A stretch of DNA of 64,000 bases, taken from the NCBI GenBank assembly GCA_032718475.1, contig JAUCBJ010008427.1, forward strand, positions 1 through 64,000, written 5' to 3'. Source of the DNA: Nemertoderma westbladi (taxonomy: Eukaryota > Xenacoelomorpha > Nemertodermatida > Nemertodermatidae). Positions 30,701 to 43,500 of this stretch are shown in pieces (position 1 is the first letter of the stretch; each line of letters starts with the position of its first letter). The position numbers and the translations under genes are program-made. The notes beneath the pieces were generated by a model. It made no database searches. It worked only from the letters and a program-made list of their open reading frames with translations, and was not told the origin of the DNA.

Positions 30701-31990
30701 TGAAAAGTAGAGTTAATACAGTTTTATTTAAGCAATGATATTTGTCAGGTTGGCGTAATATTGTAACCGATTTTCGTGCCAGAGGAGTAAGTTTATACAA
30801 TACTTGTTATTATCCTTTTCAAATTTATCAATGCCTGTTTTTATATCTATAGGAAAGGTAAGAGATGAAAAATCGAATTCATTAAGGTAAGGTGTAAATG
30901 TTGAAACTCTGCTAATATTTTGTTTTTTCCTATCAATTTTATGCTGGAAGGCTGTAGCTAAAACTGCATACTGAAAACATTGACCTAATGGACAGTCGAC
31001 GTTAATAGTACACATTTTGCCAGCCAAATTTTTTGGTATCTTTCCGACATTACCTTTAAAATATGCATTGCGATTATAGACAGAAATTTGAATATTAATC
31101 CTATCTATTTGTACTAACCACCAACCAGAACCCATATGTACAAAACTAGCAACTAGCTCATCTATCCTACCAACAGCATTTTGGTACCAACGTTCAAAAT
31201 CATTTTCGGATGTAATTTCGTAATTTTCCCCACTAGATTTGAAACGAAATGTTTCCATTTGCACCCCATCCCCTTGCTCCCGTTCCAAAATTAAAAATAT
31301 TGAAAGCCAAATTTTTATAAAAACACCTAAATTATTCGAAAAATGTTGATTCACCCTCCCCCAAACATAAGGCCTATTGGCCTATTTTCGTTGAGTGTTT
31401 CTTCTATATCTAGATGAGTGGTTGTTAGTTTATTACTATACTCAAATAACCTGTTGTGGGCAGATGTAGTGTTGGGAAAAATTTCTTCAAAATTATTTGG
31501 AGAAGAAGAAGTAGATGGTCCAGCCCCAACTTGTCCCACTGGTGATGACACTGGTGATGTAGATGCAAACACATATTGATGTTTTCTTTTACGTGAGATC
31601 AACTGAGTGTAACAAGAGTGTTCTTTAAAAGAAGAGAGAGTGAATGTTTCACCGCATTTGCAACTCGAAGGTGTCAACGAACCTTCGAGTTGCAAATGCG
31701 GTGAAACATTCACTCTCTCTTCTTTTAAAGAACACTCTTGTTACACTCAGTTGATCTCACGTAAAAGAAAACATCAATATGTGTTTGCATCTACATGAAA
31801 CAGTGAAACCAGTTCCCCCTTCTTCGCAAAGAGATTGGTGTGCGATTGCAGTTTTCTTTTCGGATGTGAAGACATTGCAATTGTCACATTTATATTGTTT
31901 GAAGTGTGTTTGAAGATGATGGCTAAGATTATCGGATCTCATCTCAATTTCGCAGACAGGGCAAACGATTATTCGGGAAGACATAGGCAT
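27755..31990 (-). pseudogene. Polinton DNA polymerase B (protein-primed type)
   Basis: About 1,400 codons in pieces. N-terminus: paired zinc-finger-like CPVC..H....H and CDNC segments, then a low-complexity Ser/Pro region, GSGWWLVQIDRINIQ and CPLGQCFQYAVLA typical of Polinton polymerases, and another zinc cluster (FFCERC..H...C). Exonuclease motif D-I-E at residues 30-32 of the 30521 frame. Palm motif A DANNLYG (about 29151-29131) and motif C GDTDSL (about 28339-28322). Breaks: inverted duplication at 31557-31796, frame changes near 31350, 30790, 30523, 29823 and 28657. It would replicate the element genome. Confidence 0.88.
31557..31796. repeat. Perfect 116-bp inverted repeat with 8-bp spacer
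   Basis: Arms 31557-31672 and 31681-31796 are exact reverse complements around GTCAACGA. The left arm is native polymerase coding sequence; the right arm is an extra copy that breaks the frame between the first zinc finger and the rest. Perfect identity means a very recent snap-back duplication or an assembly artefact. Confidence 0.92.
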
Positions 31991-32065
31991 TGTGAATGAA
32001 AAAGTGAACTTGAATTTTCAAATGAAATATAATTTTGCAGTGTAGTAAAGACTTGGTTGATAAAA

Positions 32066-32215
32066 TAATAACTTTGCTGATATAACTTGATGAGAGATAA
32101 ATAGTTGAATTGTTGTAAAGTTTTTTTTTTGTAGAATAACTTTGTTGATACAACTTGATGAGAGATAAATACTTGAATTATTGTAAAGTTTTTGTAGAAT
32201 AACTTGTTGAATTGT
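32066..32215. repeat. Tandem repeat upstream of polymerase
   Basis: Two to three copies of a roughly 70-bp unit containing AACTTGATGAGAGATAAATA and TTGTAAAGTTTTT, 75-225 bp upstream of the polymerase start. It may belong to the polymerase promoter region; no TATA box was singled out. Confidence 0.65.
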
Positions 32216-32535
32216 TGTATTAGTATGATAATAATAAATTATATTAAATAATAAATGAAAACAATTTATAACAAAAATGTAAAGTTTACTTGAATATGAG
32301 TGATTATTCAAAAGAATGAAAAAACTTTTGCTAAAGACGCTTTATATATGGATTTGTATAAGGATTTGTCCAATCGGAACCAATAGCCAATCAAAAAGTA
32401 GCCAAGAAGTATAGGTTAGCCAATTAGGAAAGGTTTCTTTACATATGGTTTAAAAATAGACTATTGATGCCGTTATGACTGGAAAAATAATCCTTTTATA
32501 ATCCTTTAAAAAATTGTCATTTTATGAAAAGAAAA

Positions 32536-33905
32536 TTTTGAATAGTTTCAGAGATTATCTTTAGGTTGATAGCATTGCAATTAAAAATATCAAAGAAAAA
32601 GCGGCATTTGTATTATTGTGTGTTGGAATTAGTGAATCCTATTGATTATGATTGGGTTGCATAAAGGTGTGGTGTAGGCAGACCTAGCAACAAAGTGCCC
32701 TGGTCAGTTTTACAAAAAATTTTGAATAGTTTCAGAGATTATCTTTAGGTTGATAGCATTGCAATTAAAAATATCAAAGAAAAAGCGGCATTTGCATTAT
32801 TGTGTGTTGGAATTAGTGAATCCTATTGATTATGATTGGGTTGCATAAAGGTGTAGTGTAGGCAGACCTAGCAACAAAGTGCCCTGGTAAGTTTTACACT
32901 TTCCAAGTTCTTTCATATTATTCTCGAATCTTGTGTCCTTGACCATGTTGTTATAGCATGAGGTTGATGGAAACAATGTCTAACAAGCTTCAGGTAGAGA
33001 TTCTGTAGGGTGATGCTGGGTCTCAGCAATGGAATGTTGTTTATTCTCGAGTTTTGTGTGCTTGGGCATGTTGTCATAGCATGAGGTTGATGGAAACAAT
33101 GACTAGCAAGCTTTAGGTAGAGATTCTATAGGGTGATGCTGGGTCTCAGCAATGGAATGTTGTTGAAGCTGTATAATATTATAGTTGTTTATGTCTGCAT
33201 CCCAAAAAACTTGATGTCTTTCAGAGTTAGGGCTCGATATGGGCTGTCATAGGCTCAACCTTCTGTGTAGAGTAGACCTACTATATCGTTCGATTGATCG
33301 TTACTATATAATCTCTGACAAATATATTTACTTTTGGGGAAATATTAATAGTTACTTTCAGTATAATAATAGTTTAGTTGTATATTTTAGTTGCTAAGAG
33401 ATATGTAAATGGATGAGATGCCAAATTGCTTGAGTTAATGTTTAATATTAAAGTTGAGAATGAATTGCCAAGAATTTGTATACCCGGTAGTGATCATAGC
33501 TGCTATGGTGAAGAATAAGAATATATTTGTCAAACCAAAAATTAGAGTCAATAATTAATAATTAATCATACCTCGTAAACAATGTACTAATGACACTCTT
33601 CATTGTGTGTCTCTAAAGTGTGAAATGAATTAAGCATAAATAAAAGATTAGTCGCGATTTGTGTATGAGATAAAGGATTAATGAGCAATATAATTGCAAT
33701 TAACACTTTGAACACTAGGCTTAATTACGTAGGTGTTGTTTGGTATAAGAATGGGTGTGATTGATTAAGGATTAACATCTACAACAATAGGATTAACACA
33801 TACAACAATAAGATTAACACTCTAGGTGTGAGTGATTAAGAGATTAACACCTACAACAATAGAATTAACACCTGCAACAATAGGATTAACACTCTAGGTG
33901 TTTTT
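32536..33905. repeat. Non-coding block of short tandem duplications
   Basis: Three duplications follow one another. A 184-bp unit is present twice (32536-32719, 32720-32900). A 133-bp unit is present twice (about 32921-33053 and 33054-33170). A family of about 30-bp units around AGGATTAACACCTACAACAAT is present four to five times (33755-33905). No genes. The block separates the polymerase end from the internal copy of inverted-repeat DNA. Confidence 0.7.
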
Positions 33906-33961
33906 GGCACGAAAAAGGTGCGAGTGAGGTCTAAACTGTCGCCATATCCTGGTCCTCTATA

Positions 33962-34522
33962 CTACTTATGGGCTGTGAGAATTGGGGGTGGGCCAATTAT
34001 TTGTTCTAATATAATGTCTTCATGGTTTGCGGATTGGCCACGCAGAAGAATTCCCGTGTGCTGGTATGGAATGATGGAGTGAGCGATCCGGGAAAATGAA
34101 ATTTTGGAGCCCGTTATAAAGTTTTTGACATCCGATATGTCGTATTTTGCCATAGATTTTCCTGGTACCACAGATTCTGATTGTGAAAGTTTGTACTTTA
34201 GTTTGATGTTAAAGAGGACCTTTTTGTGGTCCGGTGTGGGATTCACATCCGCACCGTGGATCTCAAATCCACGTCTCACATTCTTGAAAGTTTCACTGAT
34301 GACCTCTGATAGTATTCGTTTCACATTTCTAATTGTAATGTTCAATCCGACAAAGTACCGAAACGGTAGGTTTTCGTCCATGAAACTGTCCAAAGAAAGC
34401 GCCTCAACTTGGAGGCAATCGAGATACGGCGTGTATGAAAGTTTCACTAAAATTTGTATGCTTTCTTTAACAGAGTTACAGAAATGTTGAACGGTCTTCT
34501 GTTTTTTTCTTGGAGGTTCCAT
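33962..34522 (-). pseudogene. Internal copy of the inverted-repeat gene, exon 1, 3'-truncated
   Basis: Open from ATG 34522 (or 34615) with PPRKKQK near the start, for about 186 codons, and without the stop or frameshifts of the left copy. Sequence homology ends abruptly at 33962, where the frame runs into TAG, so the last part of exon 1, the donor and exon 2 are absent. It gives the cleanest view of the N-terminal two thirds of the protein. Confidence 0.55.
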
Positions 34523-35080
34523 TTCCACACAAATCACGTGTGAGTTTTCATAACGGAACTGTCGAGAAAGACAAACATATGAAGTATGAGTGGTAATAAA
34601 CGTTGAATCAAACAATTTTGACAGGAACTAAAGTTCTCGAATTGAGTAATTCTTTTGAAATATAATACATAATAGTAATATATAATAGAGTCAAGCTTTT
34701 TTAGCTGCACAAATATATCAATTTTCATATATAAGTATAAACTCTCTTGTTACAACATGATAAAATTAATCTAATTAAACCATTTGAATTCCGTTTGAAC
34801 ATTGCTAGATATCATGTTGGAGTTTGGTAATGTTAGAGGTATGGCAAATCCCAAAATAATTATAAAGAATGACGAAAAACAGCGTAAATATTGCAATTCA
34901 TATCGTAGTAGTCGAGACACCCGCAAAAAGCTTGACTCTAATCAGTTTCCACTACAGTATATATAGAGCTACTGTACTTGATACAGCAATACTATACAAT
35001 CCAAAACTCCAAAACAAAACAGAAGACAGTTTAAAATTTCTGTAACTCTGTTGAAGAAAGCGTACATCATTTAGATTAGT

Positions 35081-35149
35081 TAGCTCAGTCAGCAAGGCGT
35101 CAACTATTGATATTTGGAGTGATTGTTTCGCGATGGCCGGTTCGACCCC
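35081..35149 (+). repeat. tRNA-derived SINE head, internal copy
   Basis: Best preserved of three: A box 35081-35097, B box GGTTCGACCCC 35139-35149. Spacing between boxes fits a tRNA with an extended anticodon or variable arm. A body of roughly 190 bp follows. Confidence 0.62.
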
Positions 35150-35457
35150 CCCTCTATTCCAAGCTGTGCTCCCTCCTCACCAGGCCGTATCCGATATATC
35201 GGGTGCTAGTGGGTATCGGTGGTGAAGTGGTGGTATATTCCCCACGTGGTCGCTTATATACATAGGTCGCTTGCAGTAGTTGAGTGGAGTGTATACCATC
35301 AAGTCATCATTGGGTAGCACTATAAAGCTCTAAAGGGTGTGACAAAAAAAACAATCATTTTAAAATGGTCCATAAAAAAATTATGTTGTGAGGTAGAACC
35401 TCAAATTTTGGCACACATATTCCAAATTGGTTCTATTTTCACAAAATATGCGTAATT

Positions 35458-35825
35458 TTATCCAAAATTTAGAGTAAACGCCAATGTCCCACATAGATTG
35501 GCGCCCAACGGTGTCCATGTGAGGTGTATAGAACAATAATACACGTCCGAGTTAATTCCATAATAAACATTATAATTGTAACAGACAATTTTACCGTACA
35601 CAATAGGGTACATGCCTATGTCTAAACATTTGCAATAAATCATATGATTATACATAACAGGGTATCCAGCCAAGTCATTTTGTAAAAATTCGTAAATGGT
35701 ATAAATCGGCCCTTAAATCTCGCCATTTAGCAAATCTCTCTGTGAGTGGCTGATTGTATTTTAATGTCACAAGGTTGTTTCTGATTGTGCCGGTATATTT
35801 ATTTCCCTCCTACACAATGCTGCTG
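35458..35825 (-). pseudogene. Second conserved frame, internal copy
   Basis: Carries the same Tyr/Cys-rich frame as 11227-11640. Here EFLQND joins the PVMYNHMIYCKC segment in one frame, but a 5-bp deletion near 35695 breaks it upstream. It ends at TAA 35458 after LAFTLNFG. Confidence 0.42.
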
Positions 35826-36245
35826 GGGCTGCCTTCCCTTCCCGGTTATAACAGATGTTGAGATCGGTTATATAAAAGTTTTGTAAACATTTTCTAGGAA
35901 CTAGCATCCCACTGTTGCTATGGAAACCTCATCTGAAGTAATTCTTCATACCACCTGTAACTTGAGATTACTTTACTATGGGTTGGGGTTGCCCACTGTT
36001 CTTTTATAGGATTGCCGTATGACGTCTCGTTGCTATGGTAACAGACATATTCGAAAAGTTAGATTTTGTTCTCCAGCCAGAGTGCACTGGACAATTTTTG
36101 CTCTCAACTCTGTCACTAGTTGTGTATTGCTACTGGCGATATTTTACCAAAGTTTCACCGATGTACCTAGATGGTTGCTATGTTATCACTAAGCAAACCT
36201 TATATTTGTTTGTATATTTGTATGTTTTCTATAAGTTTCCGTTTT

Positions 36246-36342
36246 CCAATAAATGAGCGCACCAACTACCCCCAGGTTAAAATTTACTCCTTACCAGACT
36301 GACATATTTCTGAAAACTACCCCAAAATTTCAACTACTTTTT
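36246..36342 (+). repeat. 97-bp repeat, copy 1
   Basis: Nearly identical to the reverse complement of 47763-47859 (one mismatch noticed). Contains GAGCGCACCAACTACCCCC. It lies at the junction between the internal inverted-repeat copy and the diverged copy. Origin unknown. Confidence 0.85.
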
Positions 36343-36479
36343 CAGAATAAGAAGGGCGATAATCGGTAGGTTGTATGAGATTATCAGCAATAATTACGCT
36401 TTGAATATGACCAAATTAATTCTGGAGAAGACAAAGGTGTCACAACTTCAAGGGTGTTTTGCCAGCCACCCCTTCGTCC

Positions 36480-38765
36480 CTTTCCAGGCTGGCAAATAAA
36501 GGGTGTGACAAAAAAACCAATCATTCTAAAGAAAAGCCAGCTAAATGTGACCATAAATAGAAACCTTCGAATTTTTTGTTCTGCATAGGAAGATTTGCTC
36601 AATTACTCCTAATCTAGCATGTTTTCGTAACTGCTATTACCGATTTTTGAAAATTATTGACAACGTGCGCTAAGGTATATACAGGGGGTCAGCTTTGGAA
36701 CATATGATATACTGGTGTAGCTACATTGTGGCGGAATTTCCAAACATGAGTTACATGGCCGAAATATTCATGAAAGTTGTATATATTTTATGTCCGAATA
36801 GGCTCCATAGGGTTACTTTCGGATTGGATCATGTATGGACCAACCATGACCAATAAATCCGTATTCATTTTTTGGTGAAATTTTCGACAAAATTGGCAAA
36901 AATTCTAAAAATCTGATTTTGAAGGAATCACTTTGTATCTCTGTTCAAACTAAATGAACGCGATGATCCCCCCGGCCGCGTGTGGGGTCGTGACGGGTCG
37001 CTCTGCGGCTGTAGCAAGGGGCACCGGAGGACCTCCGAATTGGCGAGCAATCACTCACGGTGGGCTTAGAGCTGGTAGCTAGCACGTCGGGTTTGCACTC
37101 GGCTGAAGTCCGACAGGGTCGGATGGATATCTGGAACAGTACGACCTAATAATTCCCTACAGGGTACACCAATATCCAACTATCATACACCCACACACCC
37201 ACACACCCTCAATCATACAGTAGGTATTCGCACGGTTGCCACCGTGGAAACAAACGCTCGGTAGGATAGCCTATCAGCTACTGTGTCGGGCACAGACCTA
37301 CAGTAGGCATCTGCCTACGCCCGGTATAGGCGGAGGACAGTCCAGGTCGCAAACCAATGAGTAGTGGCGGGCGCAACAGTAAGACTGGGACTTACAAACT
37401 CCACCGAACTGGGTTCGGAAAATGACTAACGATAGACTTTTAGCATCCAATCACAAAACGTCTCGATTGATTGGACTTCGCCGCAGACACCTCCATGGCG
37501 ACGCTGGGCTGGTTTTGTCCCCATTATCTGAAGAGTTGCACCGATAATGTGTAAAGTAGACTATTATTCTGGCTGCCAAACTGCTTGTAACACCAATATA
37601 TCACTGGTAATAAGTGAGACTGGTAGATATACGATACCGTGAAATACTAGAGAATGATATTAAATGCTGTAAAATGCTGGAACTGTTGGTAGATAAGATA
37701 TAAGTTACTGACAGAATGGAAATGTTGGAAATGGTATCTAATTATTGGTTTCACTCAGCCAATTACTAACTACTGCCCGCTCACTCTGTGCACTCAATTG
37801 ATATACCAAATCAGCTAGCCATGTTGGTCTGGATCATCCCTGGATATACTTAAACCGGCCAATGAGAATTGGTTATCATATATCGAGCTGTGTCATGGCT
37901 AAGCTGAGGGTATCACTGAGTGCCCATCACAAGTCAAGCGAGGTAGCAGTTAGATGAATCATGAATGGGCAGAGGTGAATCTCTCTGTAGCACAAGCGAG
38001 ACAAGGGTATCACAGGCTACTTACTATTAGTACCCAACCGAATTGTAAACAACCTACAACTAAGCAGTCGGACAGCAGCCCCACATGGTAAATGACTAGA
38101 ATTATAGTAGATAAGGAACTAATAATGATAGCAATAGGGTATATGCCTATGTCTGAACATTTCGAATAAATCATCTGATTATACATAACAGGGCATCCTA
38201 AGACCGTGACGTGGTCATTTTGTAAAAATTCCCTGAGGAAATAGGGTAAATCAGGGTCCAAACATGGACATTTTCCAGCTGCTCTGTTAGTGGATGATTG
38301 TATTGTGACGTCACAGGGTTATTACCGATTGTAACAGGTAGTATTATTTCCTACCTACACAATGGTTCCTGGGCTGCTAGTGCTGAGAGTTTATTTTGTA
38401 TGTTACATAATAGTAATAAAAACATTTTTGGAAATATTTAGAGAAACTGGCACCTGCCATTGCTATGGAAACAGCGTCAGAAGTTATTTATTCAACCACC
38501 TATAACTCGGGAATACAGTATTGTATCAACTTGTCATTGCAAGTATGAGTTTGTGTTACCAACTACAGTAACATATCTCAGTATATCTATCTTCTGTGTC
38601 CCCGTTGCTATGGTGACAGATGTAACGCGAAATTAAACATTTCGCTTATAGACAGGTAACGTTAGCGAATTTTCAAACGATGACGATTGGAATAGTTGCA
38701 TACCATAGTTGTGAGAAATTTCTTACAGTACCATAAACTGAGCCGAGAATCCTGATCCACAGTGA
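36480..38765 (+). repeat. Diverged copy of the inverted-repeat DNA
   Basis: Pieces at about 36495-36540, 38130-38280 and 38310-38640 align with the left arm around 11100, 11370-11520 and 11560-11890 at clearly lower identity. Between them, 36950-37560 is GC-richer sequence with no gene recognised. A perfect CRE-like TGACGTCA lies at 38316-38323, and X-box-like motifs lie near 38460 and 38605. It looks like an older relative of the same repeat. Confidence 0.6.
38010..38390 (-). pseudogene. Second conserved frame, diverged copy
   Basis: Frames across this stretch keep TIGNNPVTSQYNHPLTE, then EFLQND and LGCPVMYNQMIYSKCSDIGIYPIA, clearly homologous to the inverted-repeat frame but with many changes. 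At least one frame change separates the two halves. Amino-acid motifs are conserved better than the surrounding DNA. Confidence 0.4.
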
Positions 38766-38806
38766 ACAGAGTATCCAATTGGAGCCTTCATTCAGGTTTG
38801 CTTAGT

Positions 38807-39095
38807 GATACCATAGCAACCATCTAGGTACATCGGTGAAACTTTGGTAAAATATCGCCAGTAGCAATACCCAACTAGTGACAGAGTTGAGAGCAAAAAT
38901 TGTCCGGTGCACTCTGGCTGGAGAACAAAATCTAACTTTTCGAATATGTCTGTTACCATAGCAACGAGACGTCATATGGCAATCCTACTCGTATATAAAA
39001 GAGCAGTGGGCAACCCCAACCCACACACACCAGAACCAGTCGATATAGTAAAGTAATCTCAAGTTACAGGTGGTATGAAGAATTACCATAGCAAC
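38807..39095 (+). promoter_or_regulatory. Promoter-like block with TATA box and three X-box motifs (right)
   Basis: TATATAAAAG at 38992-39001 and CCATAGCAAC motifs at 38807-38820, 38952-38965 and 39082-39095; the middle one, GTTACCATAGCAAC, is closest to the RFX X-box. Mirror image of the left block, pointing into the right arm genes. Confidence 0.5.
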
Positions 39096-39199
39096 AGTGG
39101 GATGCTAGTTCCTAGAAAATGTTTACAAAACTTTTATATAACCGATCTCAACATCTGTTATAACCGGGAAGGGAAGGCAGCCCCAGCAGCATTGTGTAG

Positions 39200-39566
39200 G
39201 AGGGAAATAAATATACCGGCACAATCAGAAACAACCTTGTGACATTAAAATACAATCAGCCACTCACAGAGCGATTTGCTAAATGGCGAGATTTAAGGGC
39301 CGATTTATACCATTTACAGGATGAATTTTTACAAAATGACTCGGCCACAAGTCTTAGGATACCCTGTTATGTATAATCATATGATTTATTGCAAATGTTT
39401 AGACATAGGCATGTACCCTATTGTGTACGGTAAAATTGTCTGTTACAATTATAATGTTTATTATGGAATTAACTCGGACGTGTATTATTGTTCTATACAC
39501 CTCACATGGACACCGTTGGGCGCCAATCTATGTGGGACATTGGCGTTTACACTAAATTTTGGATAA
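39200..39566 (+). pseudogene. Second conserved frame, right arm
   Basis: After a possible 3' splice site (TGTAG|G near 39199) the frame gives LTERFAKW and EFLQND. One extra base near 39345 then shifts it into the frame that continues PVMYNHMIYCKC to TAA 39564-39566. Same structure as the left copy. Confidence 0.45.
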
Positions 39567-39874
39567 AATTACGCATATTTTGTGAAAATAGAACCAATTT
39601 GGAATATGTGTGCCAAAATTTGAGGTTCTACCTCACAACAGAATTTTTTTATGGACCATTTTAAAATGATTGTTTTTTTTGTCACACCCTTTAGAGCTTT
39701 ATAGTGCTACCCAATGATGACTTGATGGTATACACTCCACTCAACTACTGCAAGCGACCTATGTATATAAGCGACCACGTGGGGAATATACCACCACTTC
39801 ACCACCGATACCCACTAGCACCCGATATATCGGATACGGCCTGGTGAGGAGGGAGCACAGCTTGGAATAGAGGG

Positions 39875-39943
39875 GGGGTCGAACCGGCCATCGCGAAACA
39901 ATCACTCCAAATATCAATAGTTGACGCCTTGCTGACTGAGCTA
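39875..39943 (-). repeat. tRNA-derived SINE head in right arm
   Basis: Reverse complement of the heads at 10838 and 35081; A box 39927-39943, B box 39875-39885 intact. Confidence 0.6.
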
Positions 39944-40501
39944 ACTAATCTAAATGATGTACGCTTTCTTCAACAGAGTTACAGAAATTTTAAACTGTCT
40001 TCTGTTTTGTTTTGGAGTTTTGGATTGTATAGTATTGCTGTATCAAGTACAGTAGCTCTATATATACTGTAGTGGAAACTGATTAGAGTCAAGCTTTTTG
40101 CGGGTGTCTTGACTACTACGATATGAATTGCAATATTTACGCTGTTTTTCGTCATTCTTTATAATTATTTTGGGATTTCCCATACCTCTAACATTACCGA
40201 ACTCCAACATGATATCTAGCAATGTTCAAACGGAATTCAAATGGTTTAATTAGATTAATTTTATCATGTTGTAACAAGAGAGTTTATACTTAAATATGAA
40301 AATTGATATATTTGTGCAGCTAAAAAAGCTTGACTCTATTATATATTACTATTATGTATTATATTTCAAAAGAATTACTCAATTCGAGAACTTTAGTTCC
40401 TGTCAAAATTGTTTGATTCAACGTTTATTACCACTCATACTTCATATGTTTGTCTTTCTCGACAGTTCCGTTATGAAAACTCACACGTGATTTGTGTGGA
40501 A

Positions 40502-43500
40502 ATGGAACCTCCAAGAAAAAAACAGAAGACCGTTCAACATTTCTGTAACTCTGTTAAAGAAAGCATACAAATTTTAGTGAAACTTTCATACACGCAGTAT
40601 CTCGATTGCCTCCAAGTTGAGGCGCTTTCTTTGGACAGTTTCATGGACGAAAACCTACCGTTTCGGTACTTTGTCGGATTGAACATTACAATTAGAAATG
40701 TGAAATGAATACTATCAGAGGTCATCAGTGAAACTTTCAAGAATGTGAGACGTGGATATGAGATCCACGGTGCGGATGTGAATCCCACACCGGACCACAA
40801 AAAGGTCCTCTTTAACATCAAACTAAAGTACAAACTTTCACAATCAGAATCTGTGGTACCAGGAAAATCTATGGCAAAATACGACATATCGGATGTCAAA
40901 AACTATCTAACGGGCTCCAAAATGTCATTTTCCCGGATCGCTCACTCCATCATTCCATACCAGCACACGGGAATTCTTCTGCGTGGCCAATCCGCAAACC
41001 ATGAAGACATTATATTAGAACAAATAATTGGCCCACCCCCAATTCTCACAGCCCATACGTGTCATCAAGCTTCACTGAGACACGTACCCCTGAAGTTTTG
41101 GGTGGACAATGCATATCTGAATTCCAAAGGGGTCCCAATTGGAAAAGTGCTGTACAGATTTATATAAATTATATTCTACAACATAATTTTATGTTCTAGA
41201 ACGTTACTTATGTTCCTAGCTAGTATTTCTGAACTTGTTAATTACAACTCATTATCAACCAATTACTCTAATATAATGTTCTCGAGCATTTAACCCTATT
41301 AAACCCGGGGGGGGAAGGTCAATATGACCCCCCCCCGTGGTTTTTTTATTATAATTCTGAAACAAACGCAGTTGGGAATCTGAAATTTTATGACTTTTCC
41401 TAAAAATCTATTGTCTTCCTAGTAGTGAAAACCGTTTTCTAAAATATTGGGTAGTTTTCGAGTTATAGCACCATTTTTTAACCCTACTTTTGGCACTTTT
41501 TTTTGAGACGTTTTTTGAAAATTACATTTCATTAAATATTAATTGTAACATCTCTATTTTTGATTTACACCGGTTTTTTGGTGTTAGCAATTGGATGGAA
41601 TTCATATAAATTGATTTCGAAATTTCAAACTTGTTTTTTCGGTGGGTGCCAAATTTTGGTGCCAGCACCAAATTTTGAAATATGTCAATTTTGTAAATTG
41701 ATTGTTTGAAACTTGTTTTTTACGCAATTGGGGTTTTTTGGGGTTCTGGATTCGATGAAATATATATGAGTTGCACCAAGCGTATCAAACTCGTATTTTT
41801 CGGTGCTGTGTGCAAATTTTGGTGCTAGCACGAAATTTTGAAAATCCATTCAATAGATAAAATTGCTTGTGACAATTTATTTCTTGCGTTTTAGAGGTTT
41901 ATGGCTGTTCTGAATTCAATGGAATATATAATTTTCGAACTAGACATCTCAAACTTGTATTTTTCGGATGTGGGTGCAAAATGTGGTGCTAGCACCAAAT
42001 TTTGAAAACCATCAAATATGTCAATTGATTGTGTCACCTTGTTTCTTGCGTTATACGGGTTTGTGATGGTTCTGAATTCAATGGAATCAGTAAAAATTTC
42101 ATAAGAGTTCTCAAACTTGTATTTTTCGCCGGTGGGTGAACATTGTTGTGCCAGCACCAAATTTTGGAAAATATGCAAATTGATCAGTAGATAGTATCAC
42201 CTTGTTTCTTGCGTTATACGGGTTTATGAGGGTCCTGAATCCGATGGAATCAATAAAAACAGCACTGGACATCGCAAACTTGTACTTTTTGGTGATGGGT
42301 ACGAAATTTGGTGCTAGCACCAAAATTTGCCAAATTACGCCGAAAAATACAAGTAGCAATGATCTGACATATTAGAAATGTATTCCATTAGAATCAGCGC
42401 CCTCGAAAACCTGAAAATGTGAATTTATAGCATCGTATTGGTGAATTAAAAATTTTGTGTTCTAACTGAAAAGTGCTGGTTACTTGTTTTTTTCATTTTT
42501 TTCCTACGCAGAGAGGACTAAACAGCCATTTATAGTAATCATATCATTTTTAAATATTTTCCAATGTATTTTGCACCCCAGAAAACCTGTATTGAAAAAT
42601 AATTAGCCGAAAATGTAACTTTCAAATTTTGTGAAAATTGTGCACTACTTGTAATTTTGGTGCTACAATATAACCACCCCAGTACATTTTTTCGAAAATG
42701 TTTTTTTCGGTCAGATCCAGACAAGTGATACCTACGTACAAACAAAAAATCAGACGTTTTCGTAAATATTTGTAGATTTTAGAGGGGGGGGGGGGGGTCA
42801 ATATGACCCCCCCCCCCCCCCGGTATTTGTACAACATTTTATAGCCGGGTACTAATAGGGTTAAAACAACAGAAAGTGATTTAAAATAAAACTGGATGTA
42901 ATAATATTCATATGTCAGTCTGGTAAATTGATTATATAACAATTTGTTAAAAATGTTGAAAAATAATAGCTATTCTCAGTGACGTTCTAGAACATGAAAA
43001 TTATGTTCTAGAACATATTTTGATTCAAAAAATAATTCCATTTATGTTCTAGAACATTATTAAATAACCAAGCAAGATGTATTGTCAAGTTCAAAAAAAT
43101 TTGCTAGGGGTGTGCACAAGGTGTAGTAGTACCATGCTTTGTAACAATTTTAATTTGCAAAAAAAGCAAATTCCTAGCTTCTCTGTTCTGGTTGGTTCTG
43201 TAGACTGAATGTTGTAGCAGCATCTTACCACGGGTACTCTGAAACTTGTGCACACGATAAGAGCGAGTTCAATGTGTATTATTTATAAACTGGGAAACCC
43301 AAATATTGCTCTCATCTGAGAGAAAACTTCTTTCTGAAAATTCAGAAAGAATATTTCTACCTTCCAAAATGATTTCATTTCATTTCTGAATCACCACTGA
43401 AAGCTTTTCGCTTTTCGGTTTTCAACATTTCTGTCTCCAACATCAAATCGATCCAATACTCTGTTTTTTAAATTTTTGGGCACACTCATTGGCTGGTGAC

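Larger units (their letters stand above)
33955..36245 (+). repeat. Internal direct copy of the left inverted-repeat DNA
   Basis: Matches about 9640-12040 in the same orientation with scattered substitutions and small deletions, so it is inverted relative to the right arm. It contains a copy of the spliced gene's exon 1, the SINE head, the second conserved frame and the X-box block (TATA region partly deleted). Confidence 0.85.

Noticed and set aside
36950-37560. GC-richer stretch considered as an rRNA or tRNA-derived element
   Set aside because: No box A/B pair or known rRNA motif could be found; left unassigned.
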